A DNA stretch of 64,000 nt from Jatrophihabitans endophyticus (GCF_900129455.1 NZ_FQVU01000006.1:62001-126000), one strand, 5' to 3'. Shown: positions 44,286 to 52,513, counted from the stretch's first letter. Notes: generated from the sequence alone by a model not told the origin. Numbers and translations: made by a program.

Positions 44286-44291
44286 TATGCT
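44286..44291 (+). promoter_or_regulatory. -10 element TATGCT for the LysR gene
   Basis: TATGCT is eight bases from the ATG at 44300, which lacks a ribosome site. Confidence 0.45.
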
Positions 44292-44299
44292 CCTCGGTC

Positions 44300-45163
44300 A
44301 TGGATCCGAACCCCCTCGAGCTCCGTCACCTGCGGGCATTGGTGGCAGTGACCGAGGAGGGGACGTTCACCGCTGCCGCCGCCCGTCTCGGCATCTCGCA
44401 GCCGGCGCTCTCACGGACCGTCGTCGCGCTCGAGGCCTTGCTGGAAGGGCAGTTGGTGACGCGCACGACTCGTTCCGTGGCGCTGACCGATGTCGGCGTG
44501 CGCACCTACCGGGCTGCGGTGGCCGCGCTCGCCGCCGTCGACGACGTGGCGGCGGCCGCCGGCCGCCAACCGCGCCCGCTGCGGCTCGGTTATGCGTGGT
44601 CGGCGCTCGGCCGACACACCGGCGAGGTGATGCGTCGGTGGCGCAGCGACTACCCGCAGGTTCCGCTCGAGGTCCATCGCGTCGATCACGCGGACGGCGG
44701 GCTGGACCGCGGCATCGCCGACGTCGCGGTGGTCCGTGGCGAGTTCGAACGATCCGACCGCGTCACCCAGTTGCTCTTTCGGGAGCCCCGGATGGCGGTC
44801 CTGCCCGTCGGCCACCGGTTGGCCGCGCAGGAATCGATCCTGCTCGGCGAGCTGCGCGACGAGACCGTCGTGATCACCCACTACGGCATCACCCGGCTCG
44901 ACCTCTGGCCGCCTAGCGAGCGGCCGCGTGTCGCGCTGACCGTCGACAACACCGACGACTGGCTCACCGAGATCGCCGGCGGACTCGGCATCGGCGTGAC
45001 GGGGGAGTCGACGGCGTCCCAGCACGCGCACCCCGGTGTGACCTTCGTGCCGATCGACGATGCCGAGCGGCTCGCCGTGCACCTTGCCTGGCCCGTACGG
45101 CCCACCCACCCCGCCACCGCCGAGTTCGCCGAGCTGGTGACCCGGGTGGTCACCAGCCGCTGA
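44300..45163 (+). CDS. LysR-family transcriptional regulator
   Basis: A 287-residue regulator with an N-terminal winged helix-turn-helix (LRHLRALVAVTEEGTFTAAA, then SQPALSRTVVALE) and a periplasmic-binding-like effector domain (RQPRPLRLGYAWSALGRHTG onwards). Probably controls the divergent EamA exporter in response to the exported metabolite. Confidence 0.9.
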   Translation: MDPNPLELRHLRALVAVTEEGTFTAAAARLGISQPALSRTVVALEALLEGQLVTRTTRSVALTDVGVRTYRAAVAALAAVDDVAAAAGRQPRPLRLGYAWSALGRHTGEVMRRWRSDYPQVPLEVHRVDHADGGLDRGIADVAVVRGEFERSDRVTQLLFREPRMAVLPVGHRLAAQESILLGELRDETVVITHYGITRLDLWPPSERPRVALTVDNTDDWLTEIAGGLGIGVTGESTASQHAHPGVTFVPIDDAERLAVHLAWPVRPTHPATAEFAELVTRVVTSR

Positions 45164-45338
45164 CCCCGCGGGAGACGGCCGCCGCCTGCGGACCCGACGG
45201 ACCGGTCACAGCGCGTCGGCCCTGGGCCGTCACGGGTCGTCAGGTGTCGCGGAGCCCGACGAGTCTCGGGACGAAGTGGGCGGCCCCCGCGTGCCCCACG
45301 GCATAGTGGCGTTCCACCCGCGGCCGATGTGGAGTCAC

Positions 45339-45572
45339 ATGAACGACGACGGACCCGTCCCCATCGAGCTGGTCGCGCTCGACCAGCCCTACGAAGGCGT
45401 CATCGCCGCACGCCGTGCCGGTGAACCGGGCTTCTCCCACGTCCAGGACGTCGCGGACGCGATCATGGCCGCCCTCTCGCGCGGCTGTGACCTCGTCGTG
45501 CCCGCAGCGCTCTTCGCCGAGATACGCCAAGACCTCCCGCCAGATCTTCCGGACTACATCAAGATCCGCTGA
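45339..45572 (+). CDS. Small protein, unknown function
   Basis: A 77-residue acidic cytoplasmic protein (IELVALDQPYEGVIAARRAG, then FSHVQDVADAIMAALSRG). GGAG precedes the ATG. No transmembrane segment, no recognised domain. The 174 bases after it are relatively AT-rich with several CATCGG copies and hold no gene until the HTH gene. Confidence 0.55.
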   Translation: MNDDGPVPIELVALDQPYEGVIAARRAGEPGFSHVQDVADAIMAALSRGCDLVVPAALFAEIRQDLPPDLPDYIKIR

Positions 45573-45697
45573 CCAGCGCCTGCCGAGCGACCCGGCCGGG
45601 CTTGACGGCGTGCGGGGTCATCGGACATCGGGTGCGAGCATCGGAAATGTTTTGCGTGAAGTACTGGCAGCGTCAGTTTGCGGTCCACTCGCCATGC

Positions 45698-45754
45698 GTC
45701 AACATCGGTTGACGTCGACCGCTGGCGGGCTCTAGTTTGTCAACAGATGTTGAC
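45698..45754 (+). promoter_or_regulatory. Promoter with two 16-bp palindromic operators
   Basis: GTCAACATCGGTTGAC (45698-45713) and GTCAACAGATGTTGAC (45739-45754) share the arms GTCAAC/GTTGAC. The first overlaps a -35 TTGACG (45709-45714), the second begins immediately after a -10 TAGTTT (45733-45738, 18-base spacer) and covers the transcription start and the ATG at 45747. This is a textbook repressor layout. Confidence 0.7.
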
Positions 45755-46007
45755 GAACGGTGGACGGCAGATGAGTCAGGACTTGGCGGCGCTCATGACC
45801 ACTTTCATGGATGACGATGACCCGCAGGCCGCACTGCGCTGCGCGGCCGACCTGCGTCGCGTGATGGAACGACGTGAAGCAGTGGTGGTCCGCCGGGCGC
45901 GCGTGTCGGGGCTCGCGTGGGCGGAGATCGCTGCATGTCTGGGCGTGTCGAAGCAGGCTGTCCATCGTAAGTACGCCGGCTCGCGCCTGGCGGGTGGCCA
46001 CTCGTGA
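45747..46007 (+). CDS. Small helix-turn-helix protein, probable autorepressor
   Basis: An 86-residue protein ending in a helix-turn-helix (SGLAWAEIAACLGVSKQAVH, about residues 55-75), preceded by a helical stretch (DLRRVMERREAVVVRRARV). The ATG at 45747 is eight bases after TAGTTT and lies within the second operator; the ATG at 45771 is an alternative. Resembles small HTH proteins found next to Clp-N domain genes in actinobacteria, recalled, not searched. Overlaps the next gene as GTGA. Confidence 0.75.
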   Translation: MLTNGGRQMSQDLAALMTTFMDDDDPQAALRCAADLRRVMERREAVVVRRARVSGLAWAEIAACLGVSKQAVHRKYAGSRLAGGHS

Positions 46008-46642
46008 CGGGCTGGCGGCGGTGGGCCCTCAGAGGTGGTGCCGGAGCCGGGCCGATCTTCTTGATCATCTCGACGGTCGACGGGGCGACCCGCGACGGGT
46101 ACAGCGCGCGACGGCACCCCGTGAGCTCGTTGGTGCTCGGAACCCGCAAGAGCGTGCAGACTGCGAATTTCGCCGTGACCGGCACTCTCTGTCTGGCCGG
46201 TGCGGCAGGGCTTCGCCATTCCGCGCGAAGGCCGAACGCAGTCAGTCTGGTAGCGATCACGGCGGCGTCGGCGGGGATCTTCCTTGCGTCCCTGTTCGCG
46301 ACCGACCCGGTCAACGGATATCCGCCCGGCACTCGGATGCCGGTCGATCAGCGCCCCAAGTCCGGAATAGCCCACGACGCCGTGTCGATCCCCACGTTCC
46401 TCGGGCTCCCGGTCGCAGCCGCATCGCACTCGATGGCGAGCGCGCGACAAGGCAACGGAGCCTGGGCGGTGGGTAGCGGCGTCGTGAGCGTGACCATGCT
46501 CGCGAGTCTCGCGGCAGCGACAGCCGGATTCAGTGGATCGCAGCGGTGGTCCGCGTCCGCTGGTTACTGGCAGCGCCTCTGCGTCGCCGATGGCCTGCTG
46601 TGGCTCGGTGCTGTCATGGCTCGCGCTCTGCGCCCGACCTAG
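46004..46642 (+). CDS. DUF998-like membrane protein
   Basis: A 212-residue protein with about six hydrophobic helices (for example AGAGPIFLIISTV near the start and AADGLLWLGAVMARAL at the end). The PVSSLVLG and TDPVNGYPPGT motifs fit the DUF998 family. Translation is coupled to the HTH gene. Function unknown. Confidence 0.75.
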   Translation: MTGWRRWALRGGAGAGPIFLIISTVDGATRDGYSARRHPVSSLVLGTRKSVQTANFAVTGTLCLAGAAGLRHSARRPNAVSLVAITAASAGIFLASLFATDPVNGYPPGTRMPVDQRPKSGIAHDAVSIPTFLGLPVAAASHSMASARQGNGAWAVGSGVVSVTMLASLAAATAGFSGSQRWSASAGYWQRLCVADGLLWLGAVMARALRPT

Positions 46643-46690
46643 CGGCGCCCTGCGAGCACGCGACCCAGCGGGGTGTGCGTCAATCGCAAA

Positions 46691-46710
46691 TCGAACACGT
46701 GAGCTAGCCT
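46691..46710 (+). promoter_or_regulatory. Promoter of the dinB leader with half LexA box
   Basis: TAGCCT (46705-46710) is a -10 element six bases from the leader ATG at 46717. Just upstream, TCGAACACGTGAGCTA (46691-46706) has a perfect left half (TCGAAC) but a poor right half of the actinobacterial SOS box TCGAAC-N4-GTTCGA. LexA control is possible but not firm. Confidence 0.45.
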
Positions 46711-46716
46711 CGACAC

Positions 46717-46770
46717 ATGTCGCGTGTTACCGCTCCCGCGCCCCCGGCCATCGCCGGGGGCGCGTCGTGA
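46717..46770 (+). CDS. 17-residue leader peptide upstream of dinB
   Basis: ATG at 46717 starts six bases after TAGCCT and encodes MSRVTAPAPPAIAGGAS before TGA at 46768-46770. The stop overlaps the dinB GTG (46767) as GTGA. The peptide region spans a perfect 11-base hairpin, so ribosomes translating it would melt the structure and reinitiate at dinB. The peptide is rich in Pro and Ala but has no evident regulatory codon run. Confidence 0.6.
   Translation: MSRVTAPAPPAIAGGAS
46738..46763 (+). repeat. Perfect 11-bp inverted repeat (hairpin) before dinB
   Basis: GCGCCCCCGGC (46738-46748) and GCCGGGGGCGC (46753-46763) pair exactly around the four-base loop CATC. The all-GC stem ends three bases before the dinB GTG, so it would cover the initiation region when not translated through. 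Confidence 0.85.
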
Positions 46771-47948
46771 TCCTGCACGCCGATCTCGACTCCTTCTACG
46801 CGTCGGTCGAGCAGCGCGACGAGCCGTCGCTGCGGGGCCGGCCGGTGGTGGTCGGGGGCGGGGTGGTGCTGGCCGCGAGCTACGAGGCCAAGGCGTTCGG
46901 TGTGCGGTCGGCCATGGGCGGGCGGCAGGCCCGGCTGCTGTGCCCGCACGCGATCGTCGTGCGGCCGCGCTTCGAGTGCTACGTCGAGGCGAGCCGGCAG
47001 GTGTTCGCCATCTTCCGCGACGTCACGCCGCTCGTGGAGGGCATCTCGGTCGACGAGGCGTTCCTCGACGTGGGCGGCCTCGGGCAGGTGTCGGGCACTC
47101 CGGTGGAGATCGCGGTGGGGCTGCGGGAGCGGGTGCGCGACGAGGTCGGCCTGGCCATCACCGTCGGCATCGCCCGCACCAAGTTCCTGGCGAAGGTGGC
47201 GAGCGGCGTCGCCAAGCCCGACGGGCTGCGCCTCGTCCCCGCCGACGGCGAGCTGGCGTTCCTGCATCCGCTGCCGGTGCAGAAGCTGTGGGGGGTCGGC
47301 GCCGTGACCACCGCCAAGCTGCACGACCGCGGGCTGTTCACCGTCGGCGAGGTCGCCGCGCTGCCGCTCGACGTGCTCGTGGCCATGCTGGGTGCGGGTT
47401 CCGGGCGGCACCTGCACGCGCTCGCCCACAACCGTGACCCGCGCCCGGTCGTCGTCGGCCGCCGCCGTCGCAGCATCGGTGCGCAGCACGCGCTCGGCTC
47501 GCGCCGCCGGCTGTCCCTCGACGAGATCGACAAGACCCTGGTGGGGCTCGTCGACAAGACCTGCCGCCGGCTGCGCAAGGCCCGGCGGGTGTGCCGCACG
47601 ATGGTGTTACGGCTGCGCTTCGAGGACTTCACCCGCATCACGCGCTCGCACACCACGCTGCGCGCGACCTGGGAGACCGCGCCGCTGCTGGCCACGGCGC
47701 GCACGCTGCTGGCCGCGGTGGAGCCACTCGTCCACGAACGCGGCTGCACGCTGATCGGCGTGTCGCTGACCAACCTCGACGATGCCGACGAACGGCAGCT
47801 CGAGCTGCCGTTCGCGGCGAAGGACACCAGCGCGCTGGATCCGGTCCTCGACACCCTGCACGAGAGGTTCGGCCGGGACTCCGTGCGTCGCGCCGCCCTG
47901 CTGGGGCGTTCCGCGGGCCCCGACATGCCGATGCTCGAGCAGGACTGA
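46767..47948 (+). CDS. dinB: DNA polymerase IV (Y-family, DinB)
   Basis: A 393-residue translesion polymerase. Catalytic regions: HADLDSFYASVEQRD (first Asp and steric gate Tyr) and ISVDEAFLDV (SDE-like motif). The helix-hairpin-helix LWGVGAVTTAKLHDRGLFTV and little-finger domain follow, and RQLELPFAAKD near the C-terminus matches a beta-clamp-binding motif (QLxLPF). GTG start coupled to the leader peptide. Confidence 0.94.
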   Translation: MILHADLDSFYASVEQRDEPSLRGRPVVVGGGVVLAASYEAKAFGVRSAMGGRQARLLCPHAIVVRPRFECYVEASRQVFAIFRDVTPLVEGISVDEAFLDVGGLGQVSGTPVEIAVGLRERVRDEVGLAITVGIARTKFLAKVASGVAKPDGLRLVPADGELAFLHPLPVQKLWGVGAVTTAKLHDRGLFTVGEVAALPLDVLVAMLGAGSGRHLHALAHNRDPRPVVVGRRRRSIGAQHALGSRRRLSLDEIDKTLVGLVDKTCRRLRKARRVCRTMVLRLRFEDFTRITRSHTTLRATWETAPLLATARTLLAAVEPLVHERGCTLIGVSLTNLDDADERQLELPFAAKDTSALDPVLDTLHERFGRDSVRRAALLGRSAGPDMPMLEQD

Positions 47949-47980
47949 TGTCGCTCGGGCTCACAGCGGACGACGACCCG

Positions 47981-48022
47981 GTGAGAGACCGACGTTCCGT
48001 GGCGGTAACGGCGTCGTCTCAC
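47981..48022 (+). promoter_or_regulatory. Inverted repeat in the narK leader
   Basis: GTGAGA (47981-47986) and TCTCAC (48017-48022) are reverse complements flanking a GTAAC-N6-GTCTC stretch that weakly resembles a GlnR box (GTNAC-N6-GAAAC). Both are weak; either an RNA stem or a nitrogen-regulator site. Confidence 0.25.
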
Positions 48023-48104
48023 ACCGACAACCGGCGGCCACGAGGCTGTGCGCCAGCAGCCCAGCGGTGCAGCCCTCGCCGCGGCCGACCCAGGAGGACC
48101 GACG

Positions 48105-49511
48105 ATGACGACGACGGCGCCGCGCCCGACCGCCCCGGTCGAGAAAGCCGCGAACCCGCGGTGGATCACCGACTGGCACCCCGAAGACCCGCGCTTCTGG
48201 GAGACGACCGGCAAGCGGGTCGCGAGGCGCAACCTGATCTTCTCCATCCTCGGCGAGCACGTCGGCTTCTCGATCTGGAGCCTGTGGTCGGTGCTGGTGC
48301 TGTTCCTGACGCCCGAGTACGGCTTCAGCACCGACCCCAAGCACGCGGCGGCCGAGAAGTTCCTGCTGACGACGCTGCCGACCGCACTCGGCGCCGTCGT
48401 GCGGTTGCCCTACACCTTCGCGGTCGCGAAGTTCGGGGGACGCAACTGGACGGTCGTCAGCGCGTCACTGCTGCTCGTCCCCACCGTGGTCGCGGCGTTC
48501 GTCGTGACCCCGGGGGTGTCCTACGGCACGCTGCTGCTCGTCGCCGCGCTGGCCGGCGTCGGCGGCGGCAACTTCGCGTCGTCCATGGCCAACATCAACT
48601 CCTTCTACCCGCAGCGGCTGAAGGGAACAGCGCTGGGCCTCAACGCCGGCGGCGGCAACATCGGCGTCGCCGCGATCCAGATCGTCGGCCTGCTCGTGCT
48701 CGCGACGGCCGGCAAGGAGCACCCGCGCGTGATGCTCGCCATCTACATCCCGCTCATCGTGCTGGCCGCGCTGGGAGCCGCGCTGTTCATGGACAACATC
48801 GCCCACGTGCGCAACGAGAAGCGCGCGATGCGTGACGCGACGAAGCAAGCCCACACCTGGATCGTGTCCGTGCTCTACATCGGCACGTTCGGCTCGTTCA
48901 TCGGATTCGGGTTCGCCTTCGGCCAGGTGCTGCAGAACCAGTTCGGCTCGCACTTCCTGACCGACGGCAAGATCGACGCCGTCAAGGTCGCGTACCTGAC
49001 GTTCCTCGGCCCGCTCGTGGGATCGCTGATCCGGCCGGTCGGTGGCTGGCTCGCCGACCGGGTGGGCGGTGCCCGGACCACGTTCTGGAACTTCGTGCTG
49101 ATGGCGATCGCCGCCGCGGTGGTCTTCGTGGCTTCGCAGCAGGATTCGCTCGGACTGTTCTTCGTCGGCTTCGTCACGCTGTTCGTCTTCAGTGGGGTCG
49201 GGAACGGTTCGACGTACAAGATGATCCCCGCCATTTTTCGCACGAAAGCGCAAAAAGACGTCGCGGACGGAGGGGACGCGGCGGCCGCGGAGCACGAGTC
49301 GCGTCGCCTGGCCAACGCCGTGATCGGCATCGCCGGCGCCGTCGGGGCGTTCGGCGGAGTGCTCGTCAACATCGCGTTCCGGCAGTCGTTCCTGAGCTCG
49401 GGAACCGGCGACGGCGCCTACCTCGCGTTCATCGGCTACTACGTCGTGTGCGCGGTCGTCACCTGGGTGGTGTACCTGCGGGTGTCGCAGCACCGGCTCG
49501 AGGGGGTCTGA
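48105..49511 (+). CDS. narK: NarK-type nitrate/nitrite transporter (MFS)
   Basis: A 468-residue twelve-helix major facilitator. Nitrate-signature regions appear: GGGNFASSMANINSFYPQRL and AGGGNIGVAAIQIVG in the first half, and FGSFIGFGFAFGQVLQNQF in the second. RLPYTFAVAKFGGRNWT holds the conserved arginine. The ATG at 48105 follows AGGAGG by seven bases. It supplies nitrate to the reductase at 54142-56214. Confidence 0.93.
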   Translation: MTTTAPRPTAPVEKAANPRWITDWHPEDPRFWETTGKRVARRNLIFSILGEHVGFSIWSLWSVLVLFLTPEYGFSTDPKHAAAEKFLLTTLPTALGAVVRLPYTFAVAKFGGRNWTVVSASLLLVPTVVAAFVVTPGVSYGTLLLVAALAGVGGGNFASSMANINSFYPQRLKGTALGLNAGGGNIGVAAIQIVGLLVLATAGKEHPRVMLAIYIPLIVLAALGAALFMDNIAHVRNEKRAMRDATKQAHTWIVSVLYIGTFGSFIGFGFAFGQVLQNQFGSHFLTDGKIDAVKVAYLTFLGPLVGSLIRPVGGWLADRVGGARTTFWNFVLMAIAAAVVFVASQQDSLGLFFVGFVTLFVFSGVGNGSTYKMIPAIFRTKAQKDVADGGDAAAAEHESRRLANAVIGIAGAVGAFGGVLVNIAFRQSFLSSGTGDGAYLAFIGYYVVCAVVTWVVYLRVSQHRLEGV

Positions 49512-49941
49512 GCCGTCGCGCCGTCGTGGCCGCGAGCACCGGCGGTCCGGCGGCGAGCAGCGCGACGGCGACGCAGGCGGCGGTCGTGGCGGCGCCCTGC
49601 CGAGCCGCGAGCACGAGCGCGACGGCCGCGGCCGCGCAACCCGCGCGCGCGACGGTCAGCGTCCGGGCCGTGCGCGAGGTCGCGGCGCAGTAGCCCAGCG
49701 CCACGATCGCGACCAGGAGGAACACCGCGGCGGGCGACCGCGCGACCAGGGTGGTCGTCGTGGAGCCGGGCAGGTACTGGTCCCCGACGCAGTACGGCCC
49801 GCTGCTGTAGTTGCAGTCGCCGTACAGAGTGGTGCCCGGCAGGACGTCCACCCGCCAGGTCAACCGCATGGGGACGAGGCACAGCACGGCCGCGCCCGCG
49901 AGGCGGACGGCCGTCGACGGCGCCCGCAGCAGCGGCGTCAC
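49459..49941 (-). CDS. Small membrane protein, unknown function
   Basis: A 160-residue protein with about four hydrophobic helices. A loop between the first and second helices contains two cysteines (YGDCNYSSGPYCVG). GTG start overlapping the stop of the upstream Gly-rich gene; its last 53 bases overlap narK on the opposite strand. No family recognised. Confidence 0.6.
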   Translation of the reverse strand: MTPLLRAPSTAVRLAGAAVLCLVPMRLTWRVDVLPGTTLYGDCNYSSGPYCVGDQYLPGSTTTTLVARSPAAVFLLVAIVALGYCAATSRTARTLTVARAGCAAAAVALVLAARQGAATTAACVAVALLAAGPPVLAATTARRLRPPRAGAATPAGTPPR

Positions 49942-50630
49942 CAGGCCGGCGGGTTGCGGGGCGGCTCACCGACGGTAGGCCGCGGCGGCGCGCCCGCCGA
50001 CACCGGACGACCCGGGGCGCGCCAGACGGCGGCCAGCCCGGCGGCGACCCCGACGGTGACGGCCAGGCTCGTGTTGCTGCCGGCGTCCGGGAAGGTGAAC
50101 AGCACCCAGAACAGCAGCAGCGCGCCCGCGCCGAACGCGCCCACCCGCCACGCGCGCTCGCGGGTCAGCCCGAGCGACGGTCCGGCCGCGGGGACGAGCG
50201 TGAGCACCGCGCCGAGGATCGCGATCGCGCCCCAGGCGTGCACCGACTCCCACGCCGTCTTGTCGTTCTCGGGCACCGAGAGCCCGACGATCACCGCGAC
50301 GAGGCCGACGAGACCGAGCAGCCACACCGCGCCGGCAGCCGACGGGGCACCGCCGGCGTGCGCCTCCGGCGGCCGGCCCGGGCCCCACGGCGCGGCCGGT
50401 CCACCGGGGCCGCCCTGCCCACCGGGACCGCCCTGCCCACCGGGACCGCCCTGCCCACCGGGACCGCCCTGCCCGCGGTGCCCGCCGGGGCCACCGGCCG
50501 GTGCCGGGGGGCCGTTGGGCGGCGGCCCGCCGTACGGCCCGGGCGCGGTGTAACCCTGCTGCCGGGTGGGCGGGTTGCCCTGCGGATTCCACTGTGCGGG
50601 CCGGCCCGGACCCGGAGGCGGCATCGTCAT
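49938..50630 (-). CDS. Gly/Pro-rich N-terminal-tail membrane protein
   Basis: A 230-residue protein. The first ~95 residues are Pro/Gly/Gln-rich with GGQGGP repeats, followed by four hydrophobic helices (about 100-115, 130-148, 163-180 and 188-203) and a Pro-rich tail. Function unknown; this shape is frequent among actinobacterial envelope proteins. The ATG lies six bases after TAGGCT. Confidence 0.65.
   Translation of the reverse strand: MTMPPPGPGRPAQWNPQGNPPTRQQGYTAPGPYGGPPPNGPPAPAGGPGGHRGQGGPGGQGGPGGQGGPGGQGGPGGPAAPWGPGRPPEAHAGGAPSAAGAVWLLGLVGLVAVIVGLSVPENDKTAWESVHAWGAIAILGAVLTLVPAAGPSLGLTRERAWRVGAFGAGALLLFWVLFTFPDAGSNTSLAVTVGVAAGLAAVWRAPGRPVSAGAPPRPTVGEPPRNPPAW
50410..50463 (+). repeat. 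Three tandem 18-bp units coding GGQGGP
   Basis: CCGCCCTGCCCACCGGGA is repeated three times exactly, with a partial fourth copy to about 50474. Confidence 0.95.
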
Positions 50631-50636
50631 GGCGGC

Positions 50637-50642
50637 AGCCTA
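50637..50642 (-). promoter_or_regulatory. -10 element TAGGCT for the Gly-rich membrane protein
   Basis: Minus-strand TAGGCT with a six-base gap to the ATG at 50630, the leaderless spacing. Confidence 0.5.
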
Positions 50643-50705
50643 GAGCAGCCGCGCGTCGGCCGCGGCCCGTCGCGGACGACGGCGTGCGGGCGGTACCGGT
50701 CGCCC

Positions 50706-51569
50706 TCAGCCGAGCGGGCGCAGCGTGGCGAGCACCTGGTCGACGCTGCGGCGCATCGCGTCGCGACCCGGCGCGAGGTACTTGCGGGGATCGGTGAGCC
50801 GCGGATCGGTGAGGGCGTCGCGGACGGCGCCGGTGAGCGCGACGTTGAGCAGCGTCCCGACGTTGACCTTGCCGATGCCGGCGGCCACGGCACGGCGCAG
50901 CTCGTCGTCGGGCACGCCGGAGGAGCCGTGCAGCACGAGGGGCACCGGCAGCCGGTCGCGCAGGGCCGCGACGAGGTCGATGTCGAGGCGCGCGGTCCGG
51001 TCGGTCATGGCGTGCGAGCTGCCGACCGCGACGGCGAGCGCGTCGACCCCGGTCTCGGCGACGAAGCGCTCGGCCTCGGCGGGGTCGGTGCGGACCCCCT
51101 CGGCGTGGGCGCTGCGCACGGCGTCGGGCTTGCCGCCGACGTAGCCGAGCTCGGCCTCGACCCAGAGTCCGGCGGCGTGGGCGCGCCGCGCGACGTCGGC
51201 CGTGCGCGACACGTTCTCGCCGTAGGGCAGGTGCCCGGCGTCGTACATGACCGACGTGAACATCGTGACGAACGGCGGTTCGAGCGCCGCGGCCACGAGC
51301 TCGTCGTCGGTGACGTGGTCGAGGTGCAGTGCGACCGGCGTGGTCGCGGCGGTCGCGATGGCGTGCGTCGCCGCGGCGATGGGGCCGAGGCGACCGCCGT
51401 GGTAGCGCACCGCGTTCTCGCTCAGCTGCATGACGACCGCGGTCCCGCTGGTCTCGGCCGCCGCGGCGATGGCCTCGGCGTGCTCCAGGGTGATGACGTT
51501 GACGGCAGCGACGGCCGTGCCGGCCGCGACCGCGGCGGCGACGAGGTCACCCGTCGGCGCGAGCGTCAT
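50706..51569 (-). CDS. Class II fructose/tagatose-bisphosphate-type aldolase
   Basis: A 287-residue metal-dependent aldolase. Zinc-binding and catalytic blocks: VALHLDHVTDDELV, LWVEAELGYVGG, VLHGSSGVPDDELR and GKVNVGTLLN. It cleaves a ketose bisphosphate into dihydroxyacetone phosphate and an aldehyde. ATG overlaps the stop of the adjacent kinase, so the two act in sequence on one sugar; closeness to KbaY/GatY and FbaA types cannot be separated by eye. Confidence 0.88.
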   Translation of the reverse strand: MTLAPTGDLVAAAVAAGTAVAAVNVITLEHAEAIAAAAETSGTAVVMQLSENAVRYHGGRLGPIAAATHAIATAATTPVALHLDHVTDDELVAAALEPPFVTMFTSVMYDAGHLPYGENVSRTADVARRAHAAGLWVEAELGYVGGKPDAVRSAHAEGVRTDPAEAERFVAETGVDALAVAVGSSHAMTDRTARLDIDLVAALRDRLPVPLVLHGSSGVPDDELRRAVAAGIGKVNVGTLLNVALTGAVRDALTDPRLTDPRKYLAPGRDAMRRSVDQVLATLRPLG

Positions 51570-52513
51570 CGCACGTCCGCCAGCTCGTGCACGGTGACGC
51601 CGGCGAGCTGATCGGCGTGGTGTGCGGCGTCGACGTCGCCGGCGACCGGCGACAGCACGGCGGCGGCACCGAGCGCGACCGCGTCGCGCAGCAGCTCGAC
51701 CGGTGGGGACGCGGCGTGCGGATCGTGGCGGAGCGCCCGGGCGATGCCCGCCACGGCCGCGTCGCCGGCGCCCGTCGGGTTGCCGGCGAGTGGCGCGGCG
51801 GGCCGGCCGTGCCAGGCTCGCTCGCCGGCGGGGCCGGCCGTGCAGGCGACGGCACCGTCCGCGCCGAGGGACGCGACGACGGTCGCACCGGAGGACGCCG
51901 CGAGCCGACCGGCGGCGGCCACCGGCGCGCTGCCGTCGGCGACGCCGGCGATCTCGGCCAGCTCGTCGGCGTTGGGCTTGACGACGGTGGGCCCGGCGGC
52001 GAGCGCGGCGAGCAGCGCCGGACCGCTGGTGTCCACGACGACGGGCCGACCCGCCGCCCGGGCGATCTCGACGACGGTGGCGAACGCGTCGTCCGGTGCG
52101 CCCTCGGGCAGCCGGCCGCTCGCGACGACGACGTCCGCGTGCGCGACGAGCTCGGTCACCGCCTCCCGCAGCGCGTCCCAGCAGTCGACGGCGGCCGGCT
52201 CGCTCAGCACCGTCGTCGTGCCGTCGTCGGCGACGACGGTCACCGTGCTGCGCGTGGGGCACGAACTGGGGACGAGCGTCGTGGGGACGCCCAGCGCGGC
52301 CAGCCCGGCGGCGAACTCGGCGCCGGTCGTGCCGCCCACGGGTGCGAGCACGTGGACGGGCTCGCCGATCGCGTGGAGCACCCGCGCGACGTTGACCGCC
52401 TTGCCGCCGGGCCGGCGGGTGACCCGCGTGACCCGCACGGTCGCGCCGACCGACAATCGGGCGACGTCGTAGGTGACGTCCACGGCGGGGCTGGGACACA
52501 CGCAGAGGATCAC
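51566..52513 (-). CDS. PfkB-family sugar-phosphate kinase (1-phosphofructokinase-like)
   Basis: A 315-residue ribokinase-fold enzyme: N-terminal CPSPAVDVTYDV, GGKAVNVARVLHAIGE, VVKPNADELAEIAG and the ATP/anion-hole GNPTGAGDAAVAG. It phosphorylates a ketohexose phosphate and feeds the coupled aldolase. The GTG at 52513 matches the family N-terminus; an in-frame GTG at 52591 would add 26 residues. No transporter or repressor is nearby. Confidence 0.88.
   Translation of the reverse strand: MILCVCPSPAVDVTYDVARLSVGATVRVTRVTRRPGGKAVNVARVLHAIGEPVHVLAPVGGTTGAEFAAGLAALGVPTTLVPSSCPTRSTVTVVADDGTTTVLSEPAAVDCWDALREAVTELVAHADVVVASGRLPEGAPDDAFATVVEIARAAGRPVVVDTSGPALLAALAAGPTVVKPNADELAEIAGVADGSAPVAAAGRLAASSGATVVASLGADGAVACTAGPAGERAWHGRPAAPLAGNPTGAGDAAVAGIARALRHDPHAASPPVELLRDAVALGAAAVLSPVAGDVDAAHHADQLAGVTVHELADVR

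Noticed and set aside
46691-46706. Full LexA box before dinB
   Set aside because: The left half TCGAAC is perfect but the right half is GAGCTA and not GTTCGA, so it is kept only as a weak remark.
48005-48020. GlnR box upstream of narK
   Set aside because: Only the GTAAC half matches; the second half is GTCTC instead of GAAAC, too weak to list as a site by itself.
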